DNA from: Parvularcula sp038749595 | Lineage (GTDB): Bacteria > Pseudomonadota > Alphaproteobacteria > Caulobacterales > Parvularculaceae | Direction: 5' to 3' | NCBI GenBank assembly: GCA_038749595.1 | Contig: JBCDHW010000002.1 | Span: 186,001 to 250,000, forward strand | Length of the DNA: 64,000 bases | Shown: piece after piece, positions 26,362 through 36,222 of the stretch | Layout of the letters: every line of letters begins with the position of its first letter | Position numbering within the stretch: position 1 is the stretch's first letter | Program-made: the position numbers and the translations under genes | Notes under the pieces: generated by a model | Databases searched by the model: none | What the model saw: the letters and a program-made list of their open reading frames with translations, nothing else | Told to the model about the DNA's origin: nothing

Positions 26362-28989
26362 CTATTCTTCGATCGCTTCGTACGTCCCCGAGGGATTCTC
26401 GATCAGTGAGCTGAAGAAAATCGCGTTCATGAAGAGCTTATTGGTGCCCAAAAACGTTCCGCGAAACAGCGGGTTGTCAGCAAAAAGAACAACCTGACCC
26501 CGGCCCACCTCTTCGGCGATGACCGCGGGTGTACCCGCCAACTGGTCACGCCGCTTTTGGGACACGTAGCCGCTCAACACGAAGTCTGTTTCTGGATAAG
26601 CGGAGACAACCGCATACGGATTGCTCTCTGGCCAATCGAGTACAGAAGTCGTGTTGCGTTGAACGGGCACAAAGCGGTCCGAATATCCAAATCCAAGCGG
26701 ATGGCTCACGTCGAGATCGGTCGCAACAATCGCTCCGCCGATATAATGCTCGGCATCACGCGCACCCATCTCGCTGTAGTTGAGCCGCATACGGTCGCTG
26801 TCATCGGCCTGCCCAGAACGTCCGCTTGCTGATGGCTGTATATCAAAGAATGCATCCTGCGCCCAATACGCAGACTGACGAAGTGCTACAAGTGTGCCGC
26901 CTTCACGACGCACCCAGTCCGACACACGCTCGGTCGTCGCCTTATCGAGGGCGACCCGGCGACCGCCGACCATGACGATATGCGTGTACCGAGACAGGTC
27001 GAGCGCCCGAAGCTCCCCCTTTGGCCGAAGCGTCACGGGGATCCGCATTTCGTTGTCGAGCAGATGCCAAGCCTCGCCGACATCATACCGCGCAAGCCCG
27101 TCATCAAAGACGAGGAGGACGCTTGGCTTTGAGATAGGGGTAAAACTCCGTCCACCGACTGATCTGGTGGCAACATCGCTGGCCCCTGACGTGGCGGCAT
27201 GGACCACGATGCCTTCCTCGCGCGCAATAGCTTGAACCAAACGATGAATGTCGCTGGTCGGCATATCCTGGCGGATGAGCGGAACAAAAATTGCTCCGGC
27301 ATCGAACGATTTCACACCTTCCGTTGTTGCCAACTCAAACGGATCGGTTGCGACACGAACGAGGACGTCCTCCGAAAGAAGGCGATACAGCGCTTTAGGC
27401 GCATAATAGTCCTCCCAAGAAAAAACGTAACCGTAGGTTGCTTCCTTCGGCTTTTTGGCCTTTGGCCGGAGATCCGCAGCGGAAACGCGCTCACCGATGA
27501 GCCCAGCATTGAAGCGGCCCGCGTCCTCGTCACGTGCTACGCGATCTTTCAGCGGCGCGTGATCGATGTCGTATGCCAGCGGGAGCGTCCATCCGCTTAC
27601 GTCGTAAAAGACGGTCTCTTCAAAGCTCGTCACCCGGTCAAAGACGCCCCGCAACATGCGGTACTGCGGTTGATCAAGCGGAACAATAAAGGCATCGCCT
27701 GGGCGGTAGGTGATGCCGCCAATCTCAATTGACCCGGCGAGGGCGTGTACGGAGATCTCGTGCCGCTCCACCACTTCGATAAACCGTTGAAGCCGTGACC
27801 GGTCTCCTTGGGTGGTGATCACATAAGCCTTAACCGGATGCTCCGCCGCGTCGGCTTCGGCCCGCGCGAAAAAGCTGCGCTGGTACCGCGCGATGGCGGC
27901 CTTGTTCTTCAGTGCACCGCTGATCGTGGTGAGGGTCGTCCGGAAGTGCATACGGACGTTGTCACCGTACTCGCGACCACCCGAAGGCGTCTCAATCTCT
28001 CCGCCTCGAGCGGCACCCAGCTCGAAAAGGATGCCCAGGCCGCCGTTGACTTGGGGGTAAGTGGACCCCTTACCGATGTAGAAATTGTCGAAGCCCTGTT
28101 CGGTGAAATAAAGGCGGGCCTCGGCGTCGAGAAACGATCGGTGCTCGTTCGCAATCGCCTTGGTCAGATCACGGGCCTCGTCAGGGATGAGCGGGTTCTT
28201 CCGCTTGGGCTCGCCGGGGTGGAAATAGTACGTCGAGTTGCTGCCCATTTCGTGGTAGTCGGCTGTAACCATTGGCTTCCACTCTTGCCACTTCGCGACC
28301 CAGGCTTTGCTCTCAGGCTGGGTGGTCAAGAGCCACTGGCGGTTGAGGTCGAACCAGAAGTGGTTCGTACGCGCCTCAACCCACAATTGATGTTGTTCGT
28401 GCGCAGGATCGGTGACGCGGACGTTACCGCCGAACGTTTCGACATGGTTGGTCCGCCGCGCATGACCATCAGGGTTCAGCGTCGCGACAACGAGCATCAC
28501 AGCATCGTTCAGTTGCTGCTCAACCACATCCCCCCGCGCCGCAGCAAAGTGATACGCAGTCGGAAGGACAGCATCCATACTCGCCGACTCTGATCCGTGG
28601 ACGCCGTAATTGATCCAGATGATCGCAGGGCTTTCGGGATCTGCCGTCCCTGTACGGAGCGCTTCGCGATGTTTTGCCTTAATGTCATCAATCTGCGCGT
28701 GGTTCTCGGGTGACGTGATCGTCAGGAACAGGATCGGACGCCCTTCATGGGTATAGCCGATGACCTCGTGGTCGATCCTGTCGGAAGCACTGGACAAACC
28801 CGTCAGATAACTGACCATTTGATCGTGCCGCACCGGCCGATCACCGAGCCCGTGCCGAAAATGTTCATCCGGGGTTTCGATGTTCGGGTCATAGACAACG
28901 CCCGGCAGCTGGAAATCCTCAATCGGTAGTGCTCCCGCTCGGCCTACCAGGGATAGGGCGATCGCCCCCGCAATCAGCGCTCGCAACAT
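26362..28989 (-). CDS. Secreted M14-family zinc metallocarboxypeptidase
   Basis: This is an 875-residue exported peptidase. The signal peptide MLRALIAGAIALSLVGRAGA is followed by an M14 catalytic domain. The zinc ligands are His131 and Glu134 in HGSES and His246 in TADYHEMG. The substrate-binding Asn-Arg pair appears in FDLNRQW (216-217), and NPDG is conserved. A C-terminal region of about 450 residues carries no motif I recognise and may hold beta-sandwich and glutamine-amidotransferase-like folds. The ATG at 28989 has the strong ribosome-binding site AAGGAG; the frame itself opens 13 codons earlier. It probably degrades peptides in the periplasm. Confidence 0.9.
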   Translation of the reverse strand: MLRALIAGAIALSLVGRAGALPIEDFQLPGVVYDPNIETPDEHFRHGLGDRPVRHDQMVSYLTGLSSASDRIDHEVIGYTHEGRPILFLTITSPENHAQIDDIKAKHREALRTGTADPESPAIIWINYGVHGSESASMDAVLPTAYHFAAARGDVVEQQLNDAVMLVVATLNPDGHARRTNHVETFGGNVRVTDPAHEQHQLWVEARTNHFWFDLNRQWLLTTQPESKAWVAKWQEWKPMVTADYHEMGSNSTYYFHPGEPKRKNPLIPDEARDLTKAIANEHRSFLDAEARLYFTEQGFDNFYIGKGSTYPQVNGGLGILFELGAARGGEIETPSGGREYGDNVRMHFRTTLTTISGALKNKAAIARYQRSFFARAEADAAEHPVKAYVITTQGDRSRLQRFIEVVERHEISVHALAGSIEIGGITYRPGDAFIVPLDQPQYRMLRGVFDRVTSFEETVFYDVSGWTLPLAYDIDHAPLKDRVARDEDAGRFNAGLIGERVSAADLRPKAKKPKEATYGYVFSWEDYYAPKALYRLLSEDVLVRVATDPFELATTEGVKSFDAGAIFVPLIRQDMPTSDIHRLVQAIAREEGIVVHAATSGASDVATRSVGGRSFTPISKPSVLLVFDDGLARYDVGEAWHLLDNEMRIPVTLRPKGELRALDLSRYTHIVMVGGRRVALDKATTERVSDWVRREGGTLVALRQSAYWAQDAFFDIQPSASGRSGQADDSDRMRLNYSEMGARDAEHYIGGAIVATDLDVSHPLGFGYSDRFVPVQRNTTSVLDWPESNPYAVVSAYPETDFVLSGYVSQKRRDQLAGTPAVIAEEVGRGQVVLFADNPLFRGTFLGTNKLFMNAIFFSSLIENPSGTYEAIEE

Positions 28990-29071
28990 CGGCGTCTCCT
29001 TAAAAAAATTGCGCCGGTTGGAGCGCATAGGCTCCAGGCGGTCAAATCAGCTTCCCGTGGGTACCAGGGCG

Positions 29072-30409
29072 CTATTCCTCCGCGGTCTCTCGGTAGGCTG
29101 CAACGACGCTGCGCGCGAGATCGCGCGCGGTGCCCGACCACCCGGCCTCTGCCGCAAGCCGGACAATGACCAGCCTCTCTTTCGGCAAAATGTAGGTGCT
29201 CTGGCCTTGGAAGCCGTCCATCACGATTGCGTCTTCAGAAAGCCCGGTCAGCCAAAAGCCCGCGCCATAATTGCCGCCGCTCTGCGCCGTCGGCTCAGCA
29301 ACATAAACCGGCCAATGCTCAGGGATCAGCCGCGTACCGTCCGGCGCGACACCGCCAGCAACGTAAAGCTGTCCGAGGCGTGCCCAGTCCCGGGCGCTTG
29401 CATACATATAGCTCGACCAAACGAAATTTCCCGCTTGGTCAGGTTCGAGGACCGCGGTGCGAATTCCGAGCGGCTCGAAAAGCAGGTCGCGAACCGCTTC
29501 CACCTCAGCGACTACATCGCTTCCAAGGACTTCACGGTAGGCTGTCCCCGCCAAATTGGTTTGGCCGCTTTGGTAGTCCCACACCGCGCCAGGCTCAGCG
29601 ACTTTCTTCCGCATCGCAGCAAACGCAGGCATGTCCGCCTCGGTGAAAAGCATGTCCGAATTGGGGTCGAAACCGTCGTTGCGTTCGTCGATCGCCAGAC
29701 CCGCTTGCATCCGCAGGAGGTCGTTGACCGAAATATCCGGGCGCCCCGCCTGAACGAGCGGCGGCACCGCGCCTGCTGCGAAGACATCGAGCTCCCCGCG
29801 CAATGACAAGACCCCCGCCATGGTCGCCGCGGCTGACTTCGTCATCGACCAGCCGTGGAGCGGTGTCTCTTCGGAAATGCCCGGTGCATACCGCTCCGCC
29901 ACGAGCTGCCCATCGTGAAGAACAACCACTGCAAGCGTTGACGCGGACCGGTTCGCAAACGCTGCGTCGACAGCGGCGTTCAACGCCGCGCGGTCGAAGT
30001 TCTGGTCAAGATATTCTTCGTCAATGGCCATCGGGACAGGCGCACCACGCGACGGGACCCGCGCTGATCTGTCGAAACCTGCACCTCGACCGTGGACCAG
30101 CGTACAGCCGATGCCGTCACGGTAGATAGCGCGGCTCTTCCAACCGAAGCCAAAAGCTGCCGCAGTGACTTCTCTCGACGCATCATCAACGTGGTAGCTC
30201 AAAATCGGCGTAAAAGGTTGCAGGATGGGCTCGAGGTAAAGCTCCCAAGCTTCGTCGGGCGTGAACCCGGACACGAACGTTAAGGAGCAGACTTGCTTGG
30301 CTGTTATCCCCGTTCCGGCTTTGAGGAACGGCGGTACGAAGAAGTGGACGCCGACCGCCACCAGCGCGAGGGCGCCAACACATGCAAACGCAAGCCGCCG
30401 AAATATCAT
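29072..30409 (-). CDS. Serine hydrolase of the beta-lactamase (class C) fold
   Basis: This 445-residue protein has an N-terminal membrane anchor or signal segment (residues about 5-27). A beta-lactamase-related domain starts near residue 150. The nucleophile motif SxxK is SMTK at 188-191 (GWSMTKSAA), and a YxS-type motif is seen in WDYQSGQTNLAG. This family includes esterases and D-amino-acid peptidases; nothing points specifically to antibiotic resistance. Residues 30-125 form an extra N-terminal region with several Cys and aromatic residues. It lies 82 bases upstream of the M14 gene on the same strand and may be co-transcribed with it. Confidence 0.88.
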   Translation of the reverse strand: MIFRRLAFACVGALALVAVGVHFFVPPFLKAGTGITAKQVCSLTFVSGFTPDEAWELYLEPILQPFTPILSYHVDDASREVTAAAFGFGWKSRAIYRDGIGCTLVHGRGAGFDRSARVPSRGAPVPMAIDEEYLDQNFDRAALNAAVDAAFANRSASTLAVVVLHDGQLVAERYAPGISEETPLHGWSMTKSAAATMAGVLSLRGELDVFAAGAVPPLVQAGRPDISVNDLLRMQAGLAIDERNDGFDPNSDMLFTEADMPAFAAMRKKVAEPGAVWDYQSGQTNLAGTAYREVLGSDVVAEVEAVRDLLFEPLGIRTAVLEPDQAGNFVWSSYMYASARDWARLGQLYVAGGVAPDGTRLIPEHWPVYVAEPTAQSGGNYGAGFWLTGLSEDAIVMDGFQGQSTYILPKERLVIVRLAAEAGWSGTARDLARSVVAAYRETAEE

Positions 30410-30893
30410 CGTATTCTCCCCTCGCGCCTGTTTAAGTCGCGTTCCCTAACAGAGTGTCGAAGAAATCCCGCCCGCTGGTCAACGGAGAACGTCAGCAATA
30501 TTTTGAACGCGGCGCTCAAAGCACGACGTAGGCAGTTCTCCGCAGCCGCACAGGTCTCTAGATGCCTCGCGCTTGAAAGTTGTTTCGTCGCGGTACGGAT
30601 AAATTTCGAGCTTTGCCAATGTCGTCGCGGTGGATAGTCGGATACCACGGCATGGTGTTCGCGGAACGTAGCACCGACGGCTCTCGACCACGCGAGTGCG
30701 AGCAACAAACGCCGGATCCTGAAAACAATTCTCATTATTATTAATCAGCACGCCGACCGATTTTTCCGCTCGAAAATGATCAACCCAGCATGCTCTCTGC
30801 CCGCGCGGCAGAGGCGTGCGCGCGTGATCTGTTGCAAAAAACACGCACTCGAGAACGGATGGCCCAAAAGGTTAACGTTCAGCGTCGCCGAAA

Positions 30894-30909
30894 TTGCATC
30901 CGAATGAGA
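30894..30909. promoter_or_regulatory. Degenerate copy of the LacI operator upstream of the TonB receptor
   Basis: TTGCATCCGAATGAGA matches 13 of 16 bases of the palindrome found at 36169 and 46029. It lies 53 bases before the receptor ATG, within the otherwise empty 552-base gap 30410-30961 between divergent genes. A possible -10 box TATAAC is at 30937-30942. Assignment depends on the stronger sites. Confidence 0.4.
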
Positions 30910-30961
30910 AATGTGTCTACGCTTTCGAGCACTCGCTATAACGGGCTAAGGGAGAGGTTTT

Positions 30962-33388
30962 ATGAGGCAGAAACGTCTAGAACGGCTGCTGCTGCTGAGC
31001 GGCTCAATCGTCGCAGCGTCAAGTTTTTTGACTTCGAATGCAATCGCACAAAGCGCTGAGGACGAAACCCTCGATATTATAATCGTGGAATCGGCGCGCC
31101 GGACGGAAAGTCTGCAAGATGTCGGTCTGTCGGTCTCCGCGTTTGACCAAGATGGGCTGGCCAAAGCTGGTATCCAGGACGTCTCCCGCCTCGAATTGGT
31201 GGTGCCTGGCGTCAACTTCGCCTTCGCCGGCAACGACGCGAAGTTCAACGTCCGCGGTGCCAACTCCACCAACACGTTTGGCGACAACTCCTCCATCGTT
31301 GGGGCGTTCATCGACGGCGTTTATAAAAACCGCGCCAGCCAACAGACGCGCGCGTTTTTCGATGTGGAACGCGTTGAATTCCTGAAGGGACCACAGGGGA
31401 CCCTGTACGGTCGGAACACGTTCGCAGGCGCGCTTAATCTGTTCACGAACAAACCGCAGATCGGTGAGTACGCAGCAGGTGGCTCGCTCGGTTACGAGCG
31501 CTTTGACCGCTCGCGCTACGAGGGCTTCGTCAACATCCCCGTCAACGACCAGCTGGCGTTCCGCGTTGCAGGCTTCTCCGATGTCTCCGGCGGCTACATC
31601 GAAAACCTAGCAGGGCCGGATATTGGCGCCCAGGACGACAAAGGCATCCGTCTCAGCGCACTCTTCGAGCCATCTGACCGGGTCAACTTCATCGCGCGCT
31701 ATTCGCACATCCAAGAAGATGGGCGCGAAGCCGGGCTCTTCGGCTACACGTTCATTTGCCGCAACGAGACCCCTGATGGCCTGACGGACGCCTTCGGATC
31801 GGTCCAGGACTGTAACAACCCCGTTCGCGGCTCGGGCGGTGTTCCAAACGCGCGAGAGCTTGGTCCGTATACGGTTTCCCAAGACTACGTTCCACCGGTT
31901 GTTCTGCGTGAAGACGTCTTCCAACTCGAAGGAAACTTCGACCTTGGCGCAGTCGCGGTGAAGACGATTACAGCGTACACAGACTTTGAAAACGGTATCG
32001 GGTTTGACTTTGACTTCAGCCCCAACCCGAACTCCAACGGTGCCTACGATGAGGAGCTCGAAGCGTTTTCACAGGAGATCCAGTTCTCGTCCCAACTCGA
32101 TGGCCCACTCCAGTGGACGGCGGGTATCTACTATTCCGACGAAGAGTTGTTCCAAAGCTTCTCGATCTACCAAGAGACCGTGCGCGATGACAGCACCCGC
32201 GGCTCGGTGACGGTTGATGGCACGACTTTCACGCTCCTCGACGGGACGGACATTGTCTCTCGCGATCGTTCCTTCGGCGGGTTCTTTGCCGATAGCCAAA
32301 TCATTGAAACAACGGCTTTGGGTATCTTCGGTGAGGTGGAGTATTCCCTATCGGAGGTCTTCCGGCTCATCGGAGGCTTGCGCTACAATGCCGAAGACAA
32401 GAAACTGGTCGGCGGCGGCAGCAACTTCACCGGCGATGTGAATGGCGACGGTACCGTTGACCGTGTCGTTAATGTTGCTCCGGGTGCGGCAGGCTTTTCA
32501 CCGAGGGAACTCCCGCCAAGCTCTCGCGACGTGTTCACGTACAATTTCGATGCAAGCGATGCGATCATCGTTGATCCGGACACGTACGATAACATCTCGT
32601 GGCGTGCCGGTTTTGAGATTGATGCGACCGACGATGTCATGCTCTACGTCAATGCGGCAACCGGCTTCCTCTCCGGTGCGTTGAGCACTGGCGCAGGCGC
32701 TACCGACGAGCAGACGTCGCGCGTTATCGAGGCTGGCTTCAAGTCAACGCTGCTCGACAACACGCTGCGTCTGAACGGTGCTTTCCACTACACCACCTAC
32801 GACAACCTGCTGACTCAGCTTCAGCGCGAAGAAGGTGGGATCGTCATCACCGAGTCGATTAACGGCGGTGAGATCGAAGCCTACGGCATCGAGATGGACG
32901 CCGTCTGGGTACCGATTGATGACCTGACGATCACCGGGAACATCTCGTTGCTCAATTCCGAGTTCACGGAGTTTGGGCAAACCAATCCGTACCAGTTGTT
33001 CCGCGGTGAGGTGCAATCGTTCATTGACGTCAGTGGTGAAACGACACCGTGGTCGCCTGCGGTGACGATTGGTGCATCGGCAGCCTACGACATCGATATG
33101 GGCGACAAGGGTGTTCTGACGCCTGTGGTCCAGTTCTACTACAGCGACGATTACAACACCTCGAACCTCCTCGCGATCGATCCGGCCCAACAACAGGATG
33201 CGTTTACGAAAACAGACATCCGCTTGGTTTGGGAAACGCCGGTTGAAGATCTCAGCCTCGAGATTTTCGTCGAGAACCTGGAAGACGAAGCGGTGCTCAC
33301 GCGGGGGAACAACAACTCCGACGACGTTGTGCAGACGGCCTTCCAGTACCCACGAAACTATGGCTTCCGCGCACGATTCCAGTTCTAA
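30962..33388 (+). CDS. TonB-dependent receptor of the catabolic island
   Basis: This 808-residue outer-membrane receptor has a signal peptide ending near NAIAQ (about residue 30) and a TonB-box-like LDIIIVES. The plug domain has VERVEFLKGPQGTLYGRNTF, followed by a 22-strand-type barrel ending GFRARFQF. The plug signature is of the type used for carbohydrates or aromatic/terpenoid nutrients in alphaproteobacteria rather than siderophores. It stands directly upstream of a sodium symporter and the catabolic operons, which suggests it imports their substrate. GGGAGAGG precedes the ATG. A degenerate LacI operator lies upstream and another lies inside the gene. Confidence 0.93.
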   Translation: MRQKRLERLLLLSGSIVAASSFLTSNAIAQSAEDETLDIIIVESARRTESLQDVGLSVSAFDQDGLAKAGIQDVSRLELVVPGVNFAFAGNDAKFNVRGANSTNTFGDNSSIVGAFIDGVYKNRASQQTRAFFDVERVEFLKGPQGTLYGRNTFAGALNLFTNKPQIGEYAAGGSLGYERFDRSRYEGFVNIPVNDQLAFRVAGFSDVSGGYIENLAGPDIGAQDDKGIRLSALFEPSDRVNFIARYSHIQEDGREAGLFGYTFICRNETPDGLTDAFGSVQDCNNPVRGSGGVPNARELGPYTVSQDYVPPVVLREDVFQLEGNFDLGAVAVKTITAYTDFENGIGFDFDFSPNPNSNGAYDEELEAFSQEIQFSSQLDGPLQWTAGIYYSDEELFQSFSIYQETVRDDSTRGSVTVDGTTFTLLDGTDIVSRDRSFGGFFADSQIIETTALGIFGEVEYSLSEVFRLIGGLRYNAEDKKLVGGGSNFTGDVNGDGTVDRVVNVAPGAAGFSPRELPPSSRDVFTYNFDASDAIIVDPDTYDNISWRAGFEIDATDDVMLYVNAATGFLSGALSTGAGATDEQTSRVIEAGFKSTLLDNTLRLNGAFHYTTYDNLLTQLQREEGGIVITESINGGEIEAYGIEMDAVWVPIDDLTITGNISLLNSEFTEFGQTNPYQLFRGEVQSFIDVSGETTPWSPAVTIGASAAYDIDMGDKGVLTPVVQFYYSDDYNTSNLLAIDPAQQQDAFTKTDIRLVWETPVEDLSLEIFVENLEDEAVLTRGNNNSDDVVQTAFQYPRNYGFRARFQF
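31028..31043. promoter_or_regulatory. Operator-like sequence inside the TonB receptor gene
   Basis: TTGACTTCGAATGCAA matches 14 of 16 bases of the island palindrome, with the centre TTCGAATGCAA intact. It lies 67 bases inside the coding sequence and 134 bases from the upstream degenerate copy. Such intragenic sites can support looping by tetrameric LacI-family proteins. It may be coincidental. Confidence 0.35.
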
Positions 33389-33417
33389 CGGGCCCGTGGC
33401 GGACATCTCAACAGGCG

Positions 33418-33445
33418 AAGGGGAGCACCTTGTGCTCCCCTTTTT
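33418..33445 (+). terminator. Intrinsic terminator of the TonB receptor gene
   Basis: A 9-base perfect stem GGGGAGCAC (33420-33428) and GTGCTCCCC (33432-33440), loop CTT, extends by two A-T pairs and is followed by TTTTT. It sits 30 bases after the receptor stop codon. Confidence 0.92.
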
Positions 33446-33502
33446 CTGTACTCAAATGAAGTGACTTTGCTGGTAGGCAATCAGCGCAAGGAGTAACGCG
33501 CC

Positions 33503-35134
33503 ATGGCGGCTTTCGGAGTCCTCAACTGGGGTATCGTCCTCGCCTACCTTGCAGGAAATCTCGGCTTAGGCTGGTTGCTCGGCCGGAACGTCGGCACGGC
33601 GAAAGAGTACTTTCTAGGTACCGGGACCTCGCCCTGGTGGGCCATCGGCATCTCGGTCGTCGCGACTTATGTCAGTGCTCTGTCGTTTTTAGGCGGTCCC
33701 GCATGGGCCTACGGCGACGGCATGGCGGCGCTGGCGATCCACATCAACTACCCGTTGGTGATTTTCGTCGTGGTCGTGTTTTTCATGCCCTTCTTCTACA
33801 ACTCGGGCGTCGCATCGATTTATGACTACCTTGAGCGACGTTTCGGCGTGGCCTCACGTACCGTCATGGCCAGCATCTTTTTAATCACCCAACTGATTAC
33901 TTCGGCATCGATCCTCACCGCAACGGCCGTTGTCGTCAGTTTCGTCACCGGCCTTGATCCAAAACTCAGTATCATGATCATGACCGTCGTGGTCATCGGC
34001 TACACGATGCTCGGCGGCATGAACGCAGTCATCTGGACCGATGTTTTGCAAGGTTTTATCCTCTTCATCGGCGCGGGTATCGTCCTCTGGGCACTTCTTG
34101 GTGCCGTCAGTCCACTCAGCGGCGCGCTCGACGAGCTCGCCACAGCCGGTAAGCTCAATCCCATCAACACCGATCTCGATTTCTCCGTGGCGCCGACCGT
34201 CTGGGCCGGTGTTTTCGCGATGACGCTCTTCCATATTACCGTCTACGGAACAAACCAGATGATGGTGCAGCGCGCCTTAGCGGCGAAGACCCTTGGCGAT
34301 GCTAAGAAGTCCTATCTGATGATGGGGTACGCCGCGTTTTTCATCTACTTTCTGTTCTTCTTCATCGGCGCGCTGCTCTACGTTCACTTCCGCGGCGAGC
34401 CGTTTGACCAGCCCAACGAGATCATCCTCGTCTTCGCGAAAGCGCTAGAAATTCCGGGGTTGATGGGCGTCCTCGCTGCCGCAGTGTTGTCTGCATCAAT
34501 GTCGAGTTTATCGTCAGCGATCAACTGCTTAGCCACTGTGTCTGTGACGGACTTCTACCAACGGTTCTTCCGCAAAGCAGCTCCAGATCAGCACTATCTC
34601 AGCCTATCACGGATCTTCACCGTCTTTTGGGGGCTGGCGTGCATCCCGATTGCGTTCGCTTTCATCGGCAGCGGCGGTTCCATTTTGGAGGAGCTGTCAC
34701 GGGTTGCTTCGTACTTCGTCGGAGCGAAATTAGCGCTGTTCGGAATGGGCTTCTTTTCAAAGCATACGAATGAACGAGGACTCCTCATCGGTGTCGTTGC
34801 CGGCTTCGTCGGACTGTTCGTCGTCGTCCGCGGGGTGCCGGTCTTGGGCGTCCCGCCACTCGATATTGCGTGGCCGTGGTATGTGGTCGTCGGCGGCGGC
34901 ATCAACATCTTCGTCGCGTGGACAGCCAGCGTGCTCCTCGGCGGCTTCCAGTCGCAGTGGCATGAACAAACCGTCCGTGGACAGCGTGAACGGTTTGCGG
35001 CAGAGGGTCTTGCAGAGCGTCACGACGGGTGGTTTGTCGTGCCCGGCCGAGTCGACCCCATCGCATGGGGCCTCCTCGTCTTTTTCGCCTTCATCATCGC
35101 AGGTTTGTCCTGGTTCGGAACACTAGGAGGATAA
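33503..35134 (+). CDS. Sodium:solute symporter (SSS family)
   Basis: This is a 543-residue inner-membrane transporter with about 13-14 helices. The first helix is followed by the family motif region (EYFLGTGTSPWWAIGISVVATYVSALSF, residues about 36-63). The GMNAVIWTDVLQG segment near 175-187 is the conserved SSS motif, and AAVLSASMSSLSSAINCLAT near 329-348 is the sodium-site helix. SSS proteins carry sugars, organic acids or other nutrients with sodium; the substrate cannot be read from sequence. Its gene follows the TonB receptor terminator and is 4 bases upstream of a double SnoaL protein gene. AAGGAG precedes the ATG. Confidence 0.93.
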   Translation: MAAFGVLNWGIVLAYLAGNLGLGWLLGRNVGTAKEYFLGTGTSPWWAIGISVVATYVSALSFLGGPAWAYGDGMAALAIHINYPLVIFVVVVFFMPFFYNSGVASIYDYLERRFGVASRTVMASIFLITQLITSASILTATAVVVSFVTGLDPKLSIMIMTVVVIGYTMLGGMNAVIWTDVLQGFILFIGAGIVLWALLGAVSPLSGALDELATAGKLNPINTDLDFSVAPTVWAGVFAMTLFHITVYGTNQMMVQRALAAKTLGDAKKSYLMMGYAAFFIYFLFFFIGALLYVHFRGEPFDQPNEIILVFAKALEIPGLMGVLAAAVLSASMSSLSSAINCLATVSVTDFYQRFFRKAAPDQHYLSLSRIFTVFWGLACIPIAFAFIGSGGSILEELSRVASYFVGAKLALFGMGFFSKHTNERGLLIGVVAGFVGLFVVVRGVPVLGVPPLDIAWPWYVVVGGGINIFVAWTASVLLGGFQSQWHEQTVRGQRERFAAEGLAERHDGWFVVPGRVDPIAWGLLVFFAFIIAGLSWFGTLGG

Positions 35135-35138
35135 ATTC

Positions 35139-36167
35139 GTGTCCCAGTCCCCCACTGACATCGTTTCGTCTTTTGCCGCCGCCCTCACCTCGTCAACACC
35201 GGAGGACGCGCGAGCCTTCATAGCCGATGGATTTCATTGGCACGCGGCGCATCCGGTCAACGATCTTGTGGGGGCCGACGCGTTCTTCAGCGCGTATTGG
35301 CAGCCACTGCGCCGCGCGATCCCCGACATCGAAGTCCGCCCATTCATCGAGGTTTCGGGCGATTACGATGGCAAGATCCTCGACGGCGACGGCGCCGCGG
35401 GAACATGGGTGTGCTCGACCGGATACTTTGCAGGCACATTCGCAAAACCGCTGTTTGATGTTCCGCCCACGCATCGACCTATTTTTCTTCGGTACAGCGA
35501 ACTTATTCGCGTGGAAGGTGGAAAAATCGCTGAGGGATACATCATCCCCGACTTTTTGGACCTGATGGTCCAGGCTGGAGTCTGCCCGCTTCGCCCAAGT
35601 CTCGGGCACCCAGGCCCCGTCATGCCGCCGCGCAGAATGGACGGCCTGTCCCGGCCTAAAGCCGACCCCGCCGAGACCGAGGCGACAGTAACGCTTGTCC
35701 TTGACATGTTGGACGGCCTCGGACGGTTCGATGGAAAGTCTTTGTACACCATGGACCAGGAAAGATATTGGTCCGAGAATTTCTTATGGTTCGGACCGGG
35801 CGGGATCGGCACCAGCCGTGGTCTCTCTGGTTTCCGTGCGCTCCACCAAGGCCCGTTCTTGAAAGGCTTCCCAAAACGCGGCGTGGACAGAACAAAGGCG
35901 TTCGTCGCCGACGGGCCCTACGTCGCCACCGGCGGCTGGCCCCATATGACCGCCGAGCACCTGGGCGGCGGTTGGCTTGGCCTGCCTCCCTCCGGACAGA
36001 AACTCACCATGCGCGTCATGGACTTCTGGCGCCGTGAAGGGGATCGCTTGGACGAGAACTGGGTCTCCATCGACATCCTCCACATCCTCGATCAGATGGG
36101 CCTCGATCTCCTGCGGCAGATGCGTCAAACCCTTGGAGATTATGGAGAAGATATCAGCGACCTGTAA
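35139..36167 (+). CDS. Double SnoaL-like domain protein (island copy 1)
   Basis: This 342-residue protein contains two SnoaL/NTF2-like cone domains, at about 5-155 and 185-335. SnoaL-like proteins include cyclases, isomerases, hydrolases and dehydratases. The second half carries MDQERYWSENFLWFGPGGIG and GGWLGLPPSGQ, which are also present in the paralogue at 44211-45248 (MKQERYWSPTFLWFGPGGIG, DGWLGLAASGR). The start is GTG at 35139, chosen because AGGAGG lies 8 bases upstream. It forms an operon with the SSS transporter. The exact reaction is unknown; an enzymatic role on the imported compound is inferred. Confidence 0.85.
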   Translation: MSQSPTDIVSSFAAALTSSTPEDARAFIADGFHWHAAHPVNDLVGADAFFSAYWQPLRRAIPDIEVRPFIEVSGDYDGKILDGDGAAGTWVCSTGYFAGTFAKPLFDVPPTHRPIFLRYSELIRVEGGKIAEGYIIPDFLDLMVQAGVCPLRPSLGHPGPVMPPRRMDGLSRPKADPAETEATVTLVLDMLDGLGRFDGKSLYTMDQERYWSENFLWFGPGGIGTSRGLSGFRALHQGPFLKGFPKRGVDRTKAFVADGPYVATGGWPHMTAEHLGGGWLGLPPSGQKLTMRVMDFWRREGDRLDENWVSIDILHILDQMGLDLLRQMRQTLGDYGEDISDL

Positions 36168-36168
36168 A

Positions 36169-36184
36169 TTGCATTCGAATGCAA
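36169..36184. promoter_or_regulatory. LacI-family operator, perfect 16-bp palindrome (copy 1)
   Basis: TTGCATTCGAATGCAA is perfectly self-complementary with a central CG, as LacI-family regulators prefer. It lies 38 bases before the dehydrogenase GTG, in the 55-base gap after the SnoaL gene. An identical copy stands before the converging operon at 46029-46044. The LacI gene is the second gene of this operon, implying autoregulation. Confidence 0.88.
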
Positions 36185-36222
36185 AAGGGCCTAAAACGTG
36201 ACCGAGAGTAAGGAGAAATGCT

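Noticed and set aside
29072..30409. Antibiotic-resistance beta-lactamase
   Set aside because: Only the general SxxK serine-hydrolase fold is visible; membrane anchor and extra N-terminal region fit an esterase/peptidase relative.
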